A DNA stretch of 64,000 nt from Pseudomonas fluorescens (GTDB taxonomy: Bacteria > Pseudomonadota > Gammaproteobacteria > Pseudomonadales > Pseudomonadaceae): contig NZ_MRST01000018.1 in assembly GCF_001902145.1 (NCBI RefSeq), positions 124,001-188,000 on the forward strand, given 5' to 3'. The notes under the pieces are model-generated. The model had not been told where the DNA came from. It saw only the letters and a list, made by a program, of their open reading frames with translations, and did no database searches. The translations under genes and the position numbers were made by a program. Positions 9,553 through 18,430 of the stretch are shown here, piece after piece (positions within the stretch are counted from its first letter, which is position 1; the number at the start of each line of letters is the position of its first letter).

Positions 9553-10575
9553 TCAAACAGCTTCAACCTGCAACGCCACCCGTTCGCGGCAAGGGCATTC
9601 ATCCATGTATCGGTGCGCTTCGACGAACTGACTGAACGGAAATACCGTAGTTTTCAGTGGGACAAGCACGCGGTCGGCTGTCAGCTGGTTGATATCGCGC
9701 AACGCACGCTGCAACGCCATATGGTCCTGAATAATGCCCAGCTCCGGCTTGCCGGTGAAGTTGCCGATACAGTGCACAAAGAACTGAATGTTCTTCTGGA
9801 ACGCCGCACAGGCCGGAAATGGCGTCTGGTTGCCACCTTGCAGGCCATACAGCACCAGGCTGCCACGCGGCGCCAGGACGTCACCGAGCAGCGACATCTG
9901 CGGGCCACCCAGGCCATCGAACACCACGTCGACGCCACGGTTGTCCGTGAACTTGTTGATCTGCATCAGCAGGTCTTGTTCTTCGGTAACGATGACCTTT
10001 TCCGCCCCGAGGGACAGCAGGTATTCGCGCTCAGCACTGTCTTTGGTGGCGGCAATCACCCGCACACCCAGGGCCTTGCCCAGTTGCACAAACGAAGGGC
10101 CGGAACAGTGGCTGGCGTCGGTGACCAAGGCAAACTGGCCGGGTTTGACCCGCGCCAGGTCCATGTAGGCAAAGTACGCGATGAGCAACGGCGTGTAGTG
10201 CACGCTGGCTTCAATCGGGCTCAAGACATCCGGGTAGCGGGTCAGGGCCGAACGGGGCAAGACGATCTGCTCGCCATACACCGGGTAATCATTGGGGCTC
10301 TCGGCCGGGAAACTGGCGACTTTATCGCCGACCGCCAAGTCATCCACGCCATCGCCTAAGGCAACCACAACCCCGGCCATTTCATGGCCCAGGCCAGAAG
10401 GCAGCCGTGCATGGGAAGACGCCAGGTTCTGGCGCCACAGAATGTCGTACCAACTGATGCCGATCGCGTCGACACGCACCTGCACTTCGCCCGGTGCGGG
10501 CTGCGCGGCCGCATGCTCTTCGCACTTGAGCACCTCGGCCGGACCAAACTTGTGAAAACGGATCGTGCGGGACAT
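9553..10575 (-). CDS. mexS: MexS-like medium-chain dehydrogenase/quinone oxidoreductase
   Basis: A 340-aa zinc-independent medium-chain oxidoreductase with the N terminus MSRTIRFHKFG and a GroES-like domain followed by a Rossmann domain (about residues 120-270). In P. aeruginosa, MexS lies divergent to mexT and loss of it activates MexT and the MexEF-OprN pump; it is thought to remove an electrophilic or redox signal. The same divergent arrangement is present here. I chose the ATG at 10575, which has GAGG 6 nt upstream, over an in-frame extension of 25 codons. A candidate MexT site lies 77 nt upstream of the start. The pump operon that would normally follow mexT is about 46 kb away. Confidence 0.85.
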   Translation of the reverse strand: MSRTIRFHKFGPAEVLKCEEHAAAQPAPGEVQVRVDAIGISWYDILWRQNLASSHARLPSGLGHEMAGVVVALGDGVDDLAVGDKVASFPAESPNDYPVYGEQIVLPRSALTRYPDVLSPIEASVHYTPLLIAYFAYMDLARVKPGQFALVTDASHCSGPSFVQLGKALGVRVIAATKDSAEREYLLSLGAEKVIVTEEQDLLMQINKFTDNRGVDVVFDGLGGPQMSLLGDVLAPRGSLVLYGLQGGNQTPFPACAAFQKNIQFFVHCIGNFTGKPELGIIQDHMALQRALRDINQLTADRVLVPLKTTVFPFSQFVEAHRYMDECPCRERVALQVEAV

Positions 10576-10652
10576 CGCAAACCTCGTCAAAGTAACCTCT
10601 AATGCCATGAACTTTATCTGGGCTTTGGGGGTAAGACCACCGGTCACCATTA

Positions 10653-10676
10653 ATAGTCGACATGCCTGTCATTGAT
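10653..10676 (-). promoter_or_regulatory. Candidate MexT binding site upstream of mexS
   Basis: Read on the minus strand the site is ATCA-N5-AGGCAT-N4-ACTAT. The MexT consensus, as I recall it, is ATCA-N5-GTCGAT-N4-ACYAT; the two outer blocks and all spacings match, while the centre matches poorly. It ends 77 nt before the mexS start codon, nearly the same distance as the matching site before mexE at 57840-57863. Confidence 0.55.
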
Positions 10677-10844
10677 TCCGCGAGTGAGGAACACACCTCA
10701 ACTATCGTAGGAAAAATCAATTAGCCGGTGCAGAGTACCAGCCTTTCCCCGTAAGATTCATGCCGGTCATCCTTCTGAATCGAACCTCAGGGGGTTGCTA
10801 CGTGACCGCTCACATCAAGTTTGCTGACTCTTCCAGGACACAAG

Positions 10845-11759
10845 ATGAACCGTAACGACCTGCGTCGTGTCGACCTTAACCTCTTGATCGTATTCGAAAC
10901 CTTGATGCATGAGCGCAGTGTGACCCGCGCCGCCGAGAAATTGTTCCTCGGCCAGCCGGCCATCAGCGCGGCGTTGTCGCGCCTGCGCGGGCTGTTCGAT
11001 GACCCCCTGTTCGTGCGCACCGGGCGCAGCATGGAGCCCTCGGCCCGCGCTGTGGAAATCTTCGCCCTGCTCTCCCCGGCCCTGGACTCGATCTCCACCG
11101 CCGTCAGCCGCGCCGCCGAATTCGACCCGGCCACCAGCACCGCCGTGTTTCGCATTGGCCTGTCCGACGACGTGGAATTCGCCCTGCTCCCGCAGCTGCT
11201 TAAACGCCTGCGCTCCGAAGCCCCCGGCATCGTGCTGGTGGTACGCCGCGTCAATTACATCCTGATGCCCAGCCTGCTTGCCTCCGGCGAAATCTCCATC
11301 GGCGTCAGCTACACCGCCGACCTGCCCGCCAACGCCAAGCGCAAGGTATTGCGCCGCAGCCTGCCCAAACTGCTGCGCGCCGACAGCGTGCCGGGCTCGC
11401 TGAGCCTGGATGACTTTTGCTCACGGCCCCATGCGCTTGTATCCTTTGCCGGTGACTTGAGCGGGTTTATCGATGAAGAGCTGGAAAAACTCGGCCGCAA
11501 GCGCCACGTTGTGCTCGCGGTGCCGCAGTTCAACGGCCTGGGTACGTTGCTGGCCGGTACGGACATTCTGGCCACCGTGCCGGATTATGCAGCTGAGGCG
11601 TTGACCTCGGCGGGTGGGTTGCGTGCAGAAGACCCGCCGTTGCCGGTGCGCTCGTTTGAGCTGCATATGGCGTGGCGGGGTTCGCAGGATAATGACCCGG
11701 GGGAGCGGTGGTTGAGGTCGCGGATTCAGATGTTTTTTGGGGACCCTGAGAGTCTTTAG
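10845..11759 (+). CDS. mexT: LysR-family activator MexT
   Basis: A 304-aa LysR regulator whose sequence agrees closely with what I recall of P. aeruginosa MexT, from MNRNDLRRVDLNLL at the N terminus through RAAEKLFLGQPAISAAL in the helix-turn-helix to RSRIQMFFGDPESL at the C terminus. MexT activates mexEF-oprN and mexS in response to thiol or electrophile stress. The start at 10845 has AGGA 7 nt upstream; a TTG eight codons earlier is in frame but less likely. Unlike in P. aeruginosa, mexE does not follow; an aldo/keto reductase remnant does. Confidence 0.9.
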   Translation: MNRNDLRRVDLNLLIVFETLMHERSVTRAAEKLFLGQPAISAALSRLRGLFDDPLFVRTGRSMEPSARAVEIFALLSPALDSISTAVSRAAEFDPATSTAVFRIGLSDDVEFALLPQLLKRLRSEAPGIVLVVRRVNYILMPSLLASGEISIGVSYTADLPANAKRKVLRRSLPKLLRADSVPGSLSLDDFCSRPHALVSFAGDLSGFIDEELEKLGRKRHVVLAVPQFNGLGTLLAGTDILATVPDYAAEALTSAGGLRAEDPPLPVRSFELHMAWRGSQDNDPGERWLRSRIQMFFGDPESL

Positions 11760-11846
11760 GTATCGTCGAGCAGACTGTTCATCTGATCATTTCTGCCTTC
11801 TCATAGACCATGGAGATCCATCCACTTTCAGTGGATTGGGCAGTCG

Positions 11847-12152
11847 TTTTACCAGGCTACTGAAGGCGAAGACGGCCGGGTGATTAACGTTGTTGAGCCG
11901 ATTGCTGGGGAACGAGGCGTGCCTATGGCGCAAGTTGCATTGGCATGGGTGTTAGCCAAGCGTGGCGCCTCAGCACCTATCGTTAGCGCTTCTAAGGCGC
12001 CCCAACCTGACGACGCAATCGCTGCGCTGGAGTTGGCATTGAGCGGCAAGGAAGTCAAACGCCTTGAAGCCCCATATGCACCCCATGCGGTGACTGGATT
12101 CTCCTTACACGGCGGTAAAAATAATCCCGCGGACCGAAAACTGACCCAGTAA
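11847..12152 (+). pseudogene. C-terminal remnant of an aldo/keto reductase
   Basis: The frame from about 11847 encodes the last ~100 residues of an aldo/keto reductase: the segment RVINVVEPIAGERGVPMAQVA, the NADP-binding APIVSASKAPQ, and the tail LEAPYAPHAVTGFS are typical. The catalytic Asp-Tyr-Lys-His part and the first two-thirds of the barrel are missing. A short piece in another frame from 11809 (MEIHPLS) may be a relic of the middle of the protein. The frame could be read from a GTG at 11880, but such a product would be inactive as a reductase. Confidence 0.75.
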
Positions 12153-12178
12153 CGGCTGTTCGGCTCCAGCGACCGGAC

Positions 12179-12203
12179 AAAAAAAGCGCCCTGAGGGGGC
12201 GCT
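12179..12203 (-). terminator. Intrinsic terminator of the molybdenum hydroxylase operon
   Basis: AGCGCCC and GGGCGCT form a 7-bp stem around a 5-nt loop. On the minus strand it is followed by seven T residues, so it terminates the leftward operon about 70 nt after its last frame at 12274. Confidence 0.8.
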
Positions 12204-12273
12204 AAAAGTTCATCTCTTTCCAAAGGAGCTCACAAAAAAGCTTCAGAGATGAATGCTGCTCGGTGCCTATGGA

Positions 12274-12573
12274 TCAGATAGCCTTCGTCAGCAAATTTAA
12301 CCTGCGCCAGAACTGGCTCTTGAATGCGAAGCGAGCCCCTCGTACACCTCCGAAGGTCGGCACGACGACGCGCTCAGGCGAGATCACACCCAGTAGATAG
12401 TGCAGACTGTCGCCACTGATCCAGGGCATGTCATCGAGAAAGATCGCAGCTGATGCCGCCTCCGCATGCTCGATCGCCTGTATGCTGCCTGCCAAGACAG
12501 GACCTATTTCCCGTACAGAAGCGATATGACGTATCACCCTTATTCGGGGTGGTGGTTCGGTTTCAGGAATCAT
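12274..12573 (-). pseudogene. Truncated MocA/MobA-like nucleotidyltransferase
   Basis: A 99-aa frame that resembles only the central part of MocA-type molybdenum cofactor cytidylyltransferases: AAIFLDDMPWISGDSL matches the family motif usually written LxGDMPWI, and RVVVPTFGGVRGARFAF follows as expected. The N-terminal GTP/CTP-binding loop (LAAGxSxRMG) and the C terminus are absent; full members are about 190-200 aa. It starts 7 nt after the moaA stop and ends before the operon terminator. It is probably a decayed gene, which would mean that cofactor cytidylation depends on another copy elsewhere. Confidence 0.7.
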
Positions 12574-12579
12574 GACGTT

Positions 12580-13560
12580 TTACCCACCGATGACTTTCAT
12601 GATCATGACGTCACCCGTGAAATGAGTCGTTTGTTTATCTATTAGGGCACGTCTCGACAATTCACGAATACGTGTCAACGCGAGGTCGCGCGGAAGTTCG
12701 AGGATGTCGCCCAAATAGTGGCTTTGGCTGGAGGAAAGACATCCATGCAGCCATCCGCTGGGACTCAGGCGCACGCGGTTACAGCTGCCGCAGAAGGGAG
12801 CGCTCGCGTTGGCGATCACGCCGAAGTAACCTCGTCCCGTTATATCGAATCGCATTGCCGTAGCGCTGGGTGCACTCGGTGCTGCATTGAACGAATGGTG
12901 CTGACCGATAAGCTCAAGAATCTCGGCCAAACCATAAAATTGCCGGCGAAAAGTTTCATCGTCACGCGCCAGGTGCCCCATGCGCATCAATTCGATGAAG
13001 CGCAATTCCATCCCCCGCGCCAGACAGTACTCAAGCAGGGGCAGGATCTGATCATGATTGTGCCCACGAAGCGGAACCATGTTGATCTTCACCTGCAAAC
13101 CGGCCGCCAAGGCCCGGTCAATGCCTTCCAGAACCGTGGCTAGATCCCCGCCGCGGGCGATGCGCAGGAAAGCCTCAGCATCCAGGGTGTCAAGTGAGAT
13201 ATTGATGCGCTTAACGCCGGCTTCCAGTATTAGCGGGAGCTTGCGCGACAGCAATTGTCCGTTGCTGGTCAGCGACACATCTTCGAAGCCGAGCCGTCGT
13301 ACTGCCTTCATGAAACCATCGAACAGAGGGCTGAGCAGAGGCTCGCCACCGGTAATCCTTAGACGCTCTAGTGGGTTTACCGTTTTCAGGTATTCCACTG
13401 CCAGTAGTAACTTGTCTAGCGGCAAGCTGTCGTCGCGAGCCTGCAGGCGTTTGCCATCAGCCACGCAATAGATGCAAGCGTAGTTGCATGCACTGGTCAG
13501 GCTAACGCGTAATTTGCCCAGACGACGTCCCTGCGCATCAACGATCGATTCAGAGGGCAT
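12580..13560 (-). CDS. moaA: GTP 3',8-cyclase MoaA (radical SAM)
   Basis: Performs the first step of molybdenum cofactor synthesis from GTP. In this 326-aa protein the radical SAM cluster cysteines are Cys25, Cys29 and Cys32 (CNYACIYC), and the second cluster is formed by CGSCNRVRLSPSGWLHGC in the last third. The C-terminal double glycine (MKVIGG), essential in known MoaA proteins, is present. The start at 13560 overlaps the xdhC stop by 11 nt; a start 5 codons earlier is possible. Its place inside a molybdenum hydroxylase operon suggests it is a dedicated extra copy that boosts cofactor supply. Confidence 0.93.
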   Translation of the reverse strand: MPSESIVDAQGRRLGKLRVSLTSACNYACIYCVADGKRLQARDDSLPLDKLLLAVEYLKTVNPLERLRITGGEPLLSPLFDGFMKAVRRLGFEDVSLTSNGQLLSRKLPLILEAGVKRINISLDTLDAEAFLRIARGGDLATVLEGIDRALAAGLQVKINMVPLRGHNHDQILPLLEYCLARGMELRFIELMRMGHLARDDETFRRQFYGLAEILELIGQHHSFNAAPSAPSATAMRFDITGRGYFGVIANASAPFCGSCNRVRLSPSGWLHGCLSSSQSHYLGDILELPRDLALTRIRELSRRALIDKQTTHFTGDVMIMKVIGG

Positions 13561-14533
13561 CGCGCGACCGCCCACGCTGGACTCGGATAATATCTGCCAT
13601 CACTGCCAGAGCGATCTCAGCAGGCGTCTTGCTGCCCAAAGACAGACCTATCGGCATGTGCAGTCGAGCAATTTGCTCGTCGCTTAATCCCCCGATGCGG
13701 CGCAGACGCTCCGCGCGCAGTTTAGAGGTTTGCAACGAACCCATGACGCCGATGTAAAAGGCCGAAGTGCATACAGCCTCCATCATTGCCAAGTCGTCGA
13801 TACGCGGATCATGAGTAAGGGCGACAACGGCGGTGGCTGCATGACATCCGCCAGCACTGATGAACAACGACGGCAAAATAGGTTTAACCTCTATACCTGG
13901 TAGCTCAACACCCTCAAAGACTTCCTCCCTGGGGTCGCAGAGGACGACTTCGAAACCAAGTGTGCGGGCAAATTCTGCGCATGCCACCGATACCGGCGAC
14001 ATGCCTGCGATGATCAGGCGTGCAGCCGGACCGATTCGCAGTTGTACGATTTCACGCTCAGTCAACTCGACCACCCGAGGACCTAGGCCATCATCGACCT
14101 CGAAGCGGGCTTCACCGCTGCTCAGGTTGACGCATCGCAGTAAATGGCGCTGCCCACGCAATATCGATTGCATGATCTCCAGCTGATCCAGTGTCGTCGA
14201 GTTGGCCGGCAGACGCTCGATCAGCACTTTCAATATGCCACCGCAAGGCAGCGTGATTCGCGAATCTTGTGGCCCGTCCTGCGCATCGCCGTAACGCACG
14301 ATCTGAATACGGTCCTCGAATTGGCCGTCCTGCAGGCGTTCGAGGAAGTTCTCCTCGACGCAGCCACCGGACAGCGAACCGACATGGCGTCCGTCGCTGC
14401 GGGCAGCCAGCCAGGAGCCGGGCCCCCGCGGCGATGATCCGAACGTGGCGAGCACTGTGCACAGCCAAACAGTTTCCCCATTCCGGGACCAGGTCAGTGC
14501 TTGCTCAATGACCTGCAAATCCAAGTGTTGCAT
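13550..14533 (-). CDS. XdhC family molybdenum cofactor insertion protein
   Basis: A 327-aa protein of the XdhC/CoxI family, which binds molybdopterin cofactor, helps its sulfuration and hands it to xanthine dehydrogenase-type enzymes. The N-terminal domain has GSSPRGPGSWLA and SLSGGCVEENFLERL; the C-terminal Rossmann domain has LIIAGMSPVSVACAEFA and ALTHDPRIDD. The ATG at 14533 begins 2 nt after the stop of the large subunit gene, and the gene overlaps moaA at its end, so all are translationally coupled. Confidence 0.92.
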   Translation of the reverse strand: MQHLDLQVIEQALTWSRNGETVWLCTVLATFGSSPRGPGSWLAARSDGRHVGSLSGGCVEENFLERLQDGQFEDRIQIVRYGDAQDGPQDSRITLPCGGILKVLIERLPANSTTLDQLEIMQSILRGQRHLLRCVNLSSGEARFEVDDGLGPRVVELTEREIVQLRIGPAARLIIAGMSPVSVACAEFARTLGFEVVLCDPREEVFEGVELPGIEVKPILPSLFISAGGCHAATAVVALTHDPRIDDLAMMEAVCTSAFYIGVMGSLQTSKLRAERLRRIGGLSDEQIARLHMPIGLSLGSKTPAEIALAVMADIIRVQRGRSRDAL

Positions 14534-14535
14534 GG

Positions 14536-16713
14536 TCAAACCGACAATTGATTGCTGATAGGCAGGCGCCGGATACGCTTGCCGGTTGCCGCTGCCAGTG
14601 CATTCACCAACGCTGGAGCGAGTGGCGCTACAGGCGGCTCACCGATACCGGTTGGAGGGTTTGCCGAAGGCACTATATGGACCTCAACCTTAGGCATGTC
14701 ATAGATGCGCAATGGCTCGTTATTGTGAAAGTTGGATTGATCAATCTTGCCTTCGGTGAAGGTAATTGCTTCGTGCATGGCCGCTGAAAGAGCAAAGCCA
14801 ATTGACCCCTCGACCTGTGCACGTATTACATCCGGATTGACCGCAATGCCGCACTCAACTGAGCAGACCACACGGTCCACTTTGAATTGACCATCGCTTT
14901 GCACCGTGACCTCGGCCACTTGGGCGACCACCGAACCAAAGGCTTCGTGAAGAGCGACACCGCGACCTCGGCGCTCACCCTGCTTGCCGGCTGCCAACGG
15001 CTTGTCCCAACCTGCCTTCAGTGCCACCAACTTAAGGGTTTCTATATGACGTGAATGCCCTTCAAGCATTGCAAGCCGCCAGGCCACTGGATCCTGCCCA
15101 GCCATCTGCGCGAGCTCGTCGAAGAAACACTCAGTGGAAAAGGCGTTATGGGAATGCCCTACTACCCGCCACCACTGTATGGGTACCGGGATATCGCTAG
15201 GGGTATGCAGGTCAACGCGCAGATTGGGGATTCGGTAAGGAAGCGTCGATCCTCCCTCCACTGAGGTGGAATCGATTCCATCCTTGATGAAGGCAGCAAA
15301 TGGTGATCCCGTGAACACGGATTGACCAACCAATCGGTGCTGCCAGGCGACCAGTTTACCTTGGTCATCCAGCCCTGCAGTCAGGCGATGATGGTACATA
15401 GGTCTGTAGTGGCCGGCCTGCATGTCGTCTTCGCGCAACCACACCAGTTTTACCGGGGCTTTTCCACCGATAGCTTTGACGATATGCGCATTTTCAACGA
15501 TGTAATCAGCATCTTTACTAGCCCGCCTGCCGAAACTGCCACCGGCGTAAAGGGTGTGGACCCGGACCTGCTCCGGCTCCAGGCCGAACACCTGCGCCAA
15601 CACTGACTGGATTTGTGTCTGCATCTGCGCGCCATGCCAGGTTTCGCAACCGTACTTAGTCAGGGCGACCACGCAGTTCATCGGTTCCATGGCCGAATGG
15701 GCAAGAAAGGGAAAGTCGTACTCCGCTTCCAGCGTACGTATGGCGCTCGCAAGACCGGTATCAACATCACCGTCGTTGCGCACGACCGTGCCCTCAGTTT
15801 TGGCTAACTCGCGGTAGCGTTGGAACAACTGCTCCGAACTCTGCTTGAAGGCGCTGCTCTCATCCCACTGGATCGTTACTGCGTCCCGCCCCTTCTTTGC
15901 GCTCCAGGTGTCTTTCGCCACAACAGCCACGCCGCTGGGGATCTGCACCACATGCACCACTCCGGGGATGGCCAGCGCCGCCTTGGCATCAAACGATTTC
16001 ACCTTGGCGCCAATGCGCGGCGGATGAGCAACCACAGCCGTAAGCATGCCTGGCAAGTGAATGTCCTGGGTGTAGATCGCCTTGCCATTGACCTTGTCAG
16101 CCGAATCTTTGCGAGCAAGATGCTGCCGACCAATCAATTTGAAATCACTGGGATCCTTGAGATTGACGTCTGTCGGCACCGGCTGCTCGGAGGCTAGTTT
16201 GGCCAGTTGACCAAATGTTGCCTGCTTACCTGACGCAGCATGCCGCACTACGCCCTCGTCCACTTCTATTTCCTGTGCCGGTACCTTCCACAGCCAAGCC
16301 GCGGCCGATACCAGCATGGCACGAGCAGTTGCGCCGGCCTTACGAAGCTGTTCCCAAGAGTTTGCGATAGAGCTGCTGCCACCGGTGCCTTGAATACCCA
16401 GTAGCGAATTGTTGTAGCGCGACTCAGCCGGGGCGCTTTCAACACGAACTTGCGCCCAGTCCGCATCCAACTCCTCTGCGACCAGAGTGGCCAGACCAGT
16501 GTAGGCACCTTGTCCCATCTCCAAGTGTTTGGAGATAACGGTGACGACATTGTCTTCGCCGATGCGCAGGAAGGCGTTGGGCTCGAACGTTCCCTCCTTG
16601 CCTGCGCGCGCGGTGCCCTCAGCCAGCGACCAAGGCAAATAGACGGCCAAAGTTAGGCCTGCCGTACCCTGGAGGAAACGGCGGCGACTTTCGTTCTCGA
16701 TAGACCGGATCAT
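14536..16713 (-). CDS. Molybdopterin-binding large subunit of a periplasmic aldehyde/isoquinoline oxidoreductase-type enzyme
   Basis: A 725-aa member of the xanthine oxidase family, of the single-chain IorB type. The N terminus carries a twin-arginine signal (RRRFLQGTAGLTLAVYLPW, about residues 10-28), so the folded enzyme is exported. The catalytic glutamate is near residue 692 in GIGEPPVAPLAPALV. The family hydroxylates N-heterocycles or oxidises aldehydes using water; the actual substrate cannot be read from the sequence. The ATG at 16713 has GAGG 8 nt upstream and is preferred over a TTG at 16734. It follows the 2Fe-2S subunit by 17 nt. Confidence 0.9.
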   Translation of the reverse strand: MIRSIENESRRRFLQGTAGLTLAVYLPWSLAEGTARAGKEGTFEPNAFLRIGEDNVVTVISKHLEMGQGAYTGLATLVAEELDADWAQVRVESAPAESRYNNSLLGIQGTGGSSSIANSWEQLRKAGATARAMLVSAAAWLWKVPAQEIEVDEGVVRHAASGKQATFGQLAKLASEQPVPTDVNLKDPSDFKLIGRQHLARKDSADKVNGKAIYTQDIHLPGMLTAVVAHPPRIGAKVKSFDAKAALAIPGVVHVVQIPSGVAVVAKDTWSAKKGRDAVTIQWDESSAFKQSSEQLFQRYRELAKTEGTVVRNDGDVDTGLASAIRTLEAEYDFPFLAHSAMEPMNCVVALTKYGCETWHGAQMQTQIQSVLAQVFGLEPEQVRVHTLYAGGSFGRRASKDADYIVENAHIVKAIGGKAPVKLVWLREDDMQAGHYRPMYHHRLTAGLDDQGKLVAWQHRLVGQSVFTGSPFAAFIKDGIDSTSVEGGSTLPYRIPNLRVDLHTPSDIPVPIQWWRVVGHSHNAFSTECFFDELAQMAGQDPVAWRLAMLEGHSRHIETLKLVALKAGWDKPLAAGKQGERRGRGVALHEAFGSVVAQVAEVTVQSDGQFKVDRVVCSVECGIAVNPDVIRAQVEGSIGFALSAAMHEAITFTEGKIDQSNFHNNEPLRIYDMPKVEVHIVPSANPPTGIGEPPVAPLAPALVNALAAATGKRIRRLPISNQLSV

Positions 16714-16730
16714 ATTTATTACCTCGGTGC

Positions 16731-17189
16731 TCAAGCCAGGGACTTGGCAGCATCATGGATGGCCGCGCGAATGCGTACATAGGTTGCGCAGCGACAGACG
16801 TTGCCACCCATTGTTCGATCAATGTCGGTATCTGAAGGCGAACGATTGGTTTGTAGCAACGCCACCGCACTCATGATCTGACCTGACTGGCAGTAACCAC
16901 ACTGCACTACGTCAAGCCGTTGCCAGGCTTCCTGGACCACCTTGCCTGTAGGCGTTTCGCCGACACCTTCGATAGTGACGATCTTGGCCTCGACTGCAGC
17001 CGAAACAGGGGTGACGCAAGAGCGCACGGGCTGGCCATTGAGGTGAACAGTGCAGGCCCCACACAGCGACATGCCGCAACCGAACTTGGTACCCGTAAGC
17101 TGCAAACTATCGCGTAGCACCCACAGCAGAGGCGTATCGGGAGCAACGTCGACACGCAGGTCCTTGTTATTGATATTAAGCGTGATCAT
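16731..17189 (-). CDS. 2Fe-2S small subunit of the molybdenum hydroxylase
   Basis: A 152-aa electron-transfer subunit of the IorA/CoxS type. The plant ferredoxin-like domain has Cys38, Cys43, Cys46 and Cys58; the C-terminal four-helix domain has Cys97, Cys100, Cys132 and Cys134 (CGYCQSGQ and NVCRCATY). It passes electrons from the molybdenum site to the dihaem cytochrome encoded just upstream. The start at 17189 has GGAGG 5 nt before the ATG. It has no signal of its own and presumably travels with the Tat-exported large subunit. Confidence 0.93.
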   Translation of the reverse strand: MITLNINNKDLRVDVAPDTPLLWVLRDSLQLTGTKFGCGMSLCGACTVHLNGQPVRSCVTPVSAAVEAKIVTIEGVGETPTGKVVQEAWQRLDVVQCGYCQSGQIMSAVALLQTNRSPSDTDIDRTMGGNVCRCATYVRIRAAIHDAAKSLA

Positions 17190-17333
17190 GAAATCCTCCG
17201 ACTCGTAGGCGTTCTGTTGGCTGGCGCTCTGCCAGCCTTGCGAAGCGTTTGCCCAAAGGCTGTTTAAAAGGCGAACGCTTGGCGCTCGCAAATTGCTCAC
17301 CCAACACTGCGTGGCAGTACATCGATAAGTTCT

Positions 17334-17951
17334 TCATTCGGGACAAGGCTGACCTGCCGCGCCCCAAACGGTCATATCCTGCACGTGCGTCTCGAAGTTG
17401 CCAGGTGGTGTGGAGCGACCTGGCCCAGGGACCCAGGCCCACGGAATAAAGCCCTTTATCTTGGCGTCATGGTGCAGGTGCTCGACTAAGCCCGCGGCAT
17501 CACGGCCCCCATTACGTTTGGGGTCACGCAGCTGTGTACAGATCTCGGCGCCGGTCTTTTCGAACCACTCGAACGCAACTGGGGCGAGCTGCCAGGGAAG
17601 CCCTACGTGCGGCGGCATATGGGGAGCAACGTTTGGTGTGTCCGAGCTCGCGTGACACGCCACGCAAGACACTGTTTCAGCGCCTATTCGCGAGTCCCCT
17701 GCGTGGATATTCATTCCGTGCGGGCGCGTCTTGTTCTCCCCGGAAATGGTCCACATTGGAATGTTGTTGGGGCCGACATGACAGTTGGCACAACGGGGGT
17801 GAGTCACAACAGCTTCTATGCGCTGCCAGGCCTTCAGGCCCTCAGCCTTGCTGACACTGCCTGCGGGGGGCATAGCGCTGCCCGTGCTGTCGGCCAGCAC
17901 AGTGCCCGCTATGGGCAAAGACAGTAATAATGCAATCAGTCCTATTTTCAT
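17334..17951 (-). CDS. Periplasmic dihaem cytochrome c-like protein
   Basis: A 205-aa secreted protein with an N-terminal Sec signal peptide (about residues 1-20, cleavage after VLA). Two haem c motifs are visible, CANCH near residue 55 and CVACH near residue 97. It is the first gene of the molybdenum hydroxylase operon and is the likely electron acceptor that links the enzyme to the respiratory chain. AAGGA lies about 9 nt before the ATG. Similar proteins next to iorAB-like genes are sometimes annotated as an isoquinoline 1-oxidoreductase subunit. Confidence 0.85.
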   Translation of the reverse strand: MKIGLIALLLSLPIAGTVLADSTGSAMPPAGSVSKAEGLKAWQRIEAVVTHPRCANCHVGPNNIPMWTISGENKTRPHGMNIHAGDSRIGAETVSCVACHASSDTPNVAPHMPPHVGLPWQLAPVAFEWFEKTGAEICTQLRDPKRNGGRDAAGLVEHLHHDAKIKGFIPWAWVPGPGRSTPPGNFETHVQDMTVWGAAGQPCPE

Positions 17952-18430
17952 TATAAAGGTCCTTCAGGCGAACTCACGGTGTTGGACAGGCGGCTGGTGG
18001 ATGTCTTTATTCAAAACATTCCAGGTTATCAGGGCGGTATCTTTGTGCCGCTCGCGTTTTGTCTGGTGAAAAGCAATAGCTAATACACAGCTCGAAATTT
18101 CTAATGGCGCAGTCACCAATGGGATGTCCAAGCAGATGCTTCAGAGTAGGTGAGCAACGAATTGACCGTTTGCACAAAAGACATGATTACTTGCCTGAAT
18201 AAACAGATTCGGCAAATAGGGAAGCGGGGAATGAACTATCTTGCGATGCTGGACGTACACACGACACCAGTCGCGGCATGGCTGGCATCTTGTGGGCTGG
18301 GCTACAATTGAGAGCTTCTTGCCTGATTCTTGGATTTTCTTTCCTAAAAAGATGGAAATTTCAGGGGGCTACAACTTCCGACGGCACGTGCTGCTACCCT
18401 TTCCCTTTTAGCTAGCTCAGGAAATAACGA
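17952..18430. other. Divergent promoter region between the cytochrome operon and araC-type gene
   Basis: This 479-bp segment holds the promoters of the leftward molybdenum hydroxylase operon and the rightward AraC gene. I see no gene. The 9-mer GGGCTACAA occurs twice near 18298 and 18366, about 70 bp apart in the same direction, and could be a regulator half-site. No clear sigma-70 promoter stands out. Confidence 0.5.
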
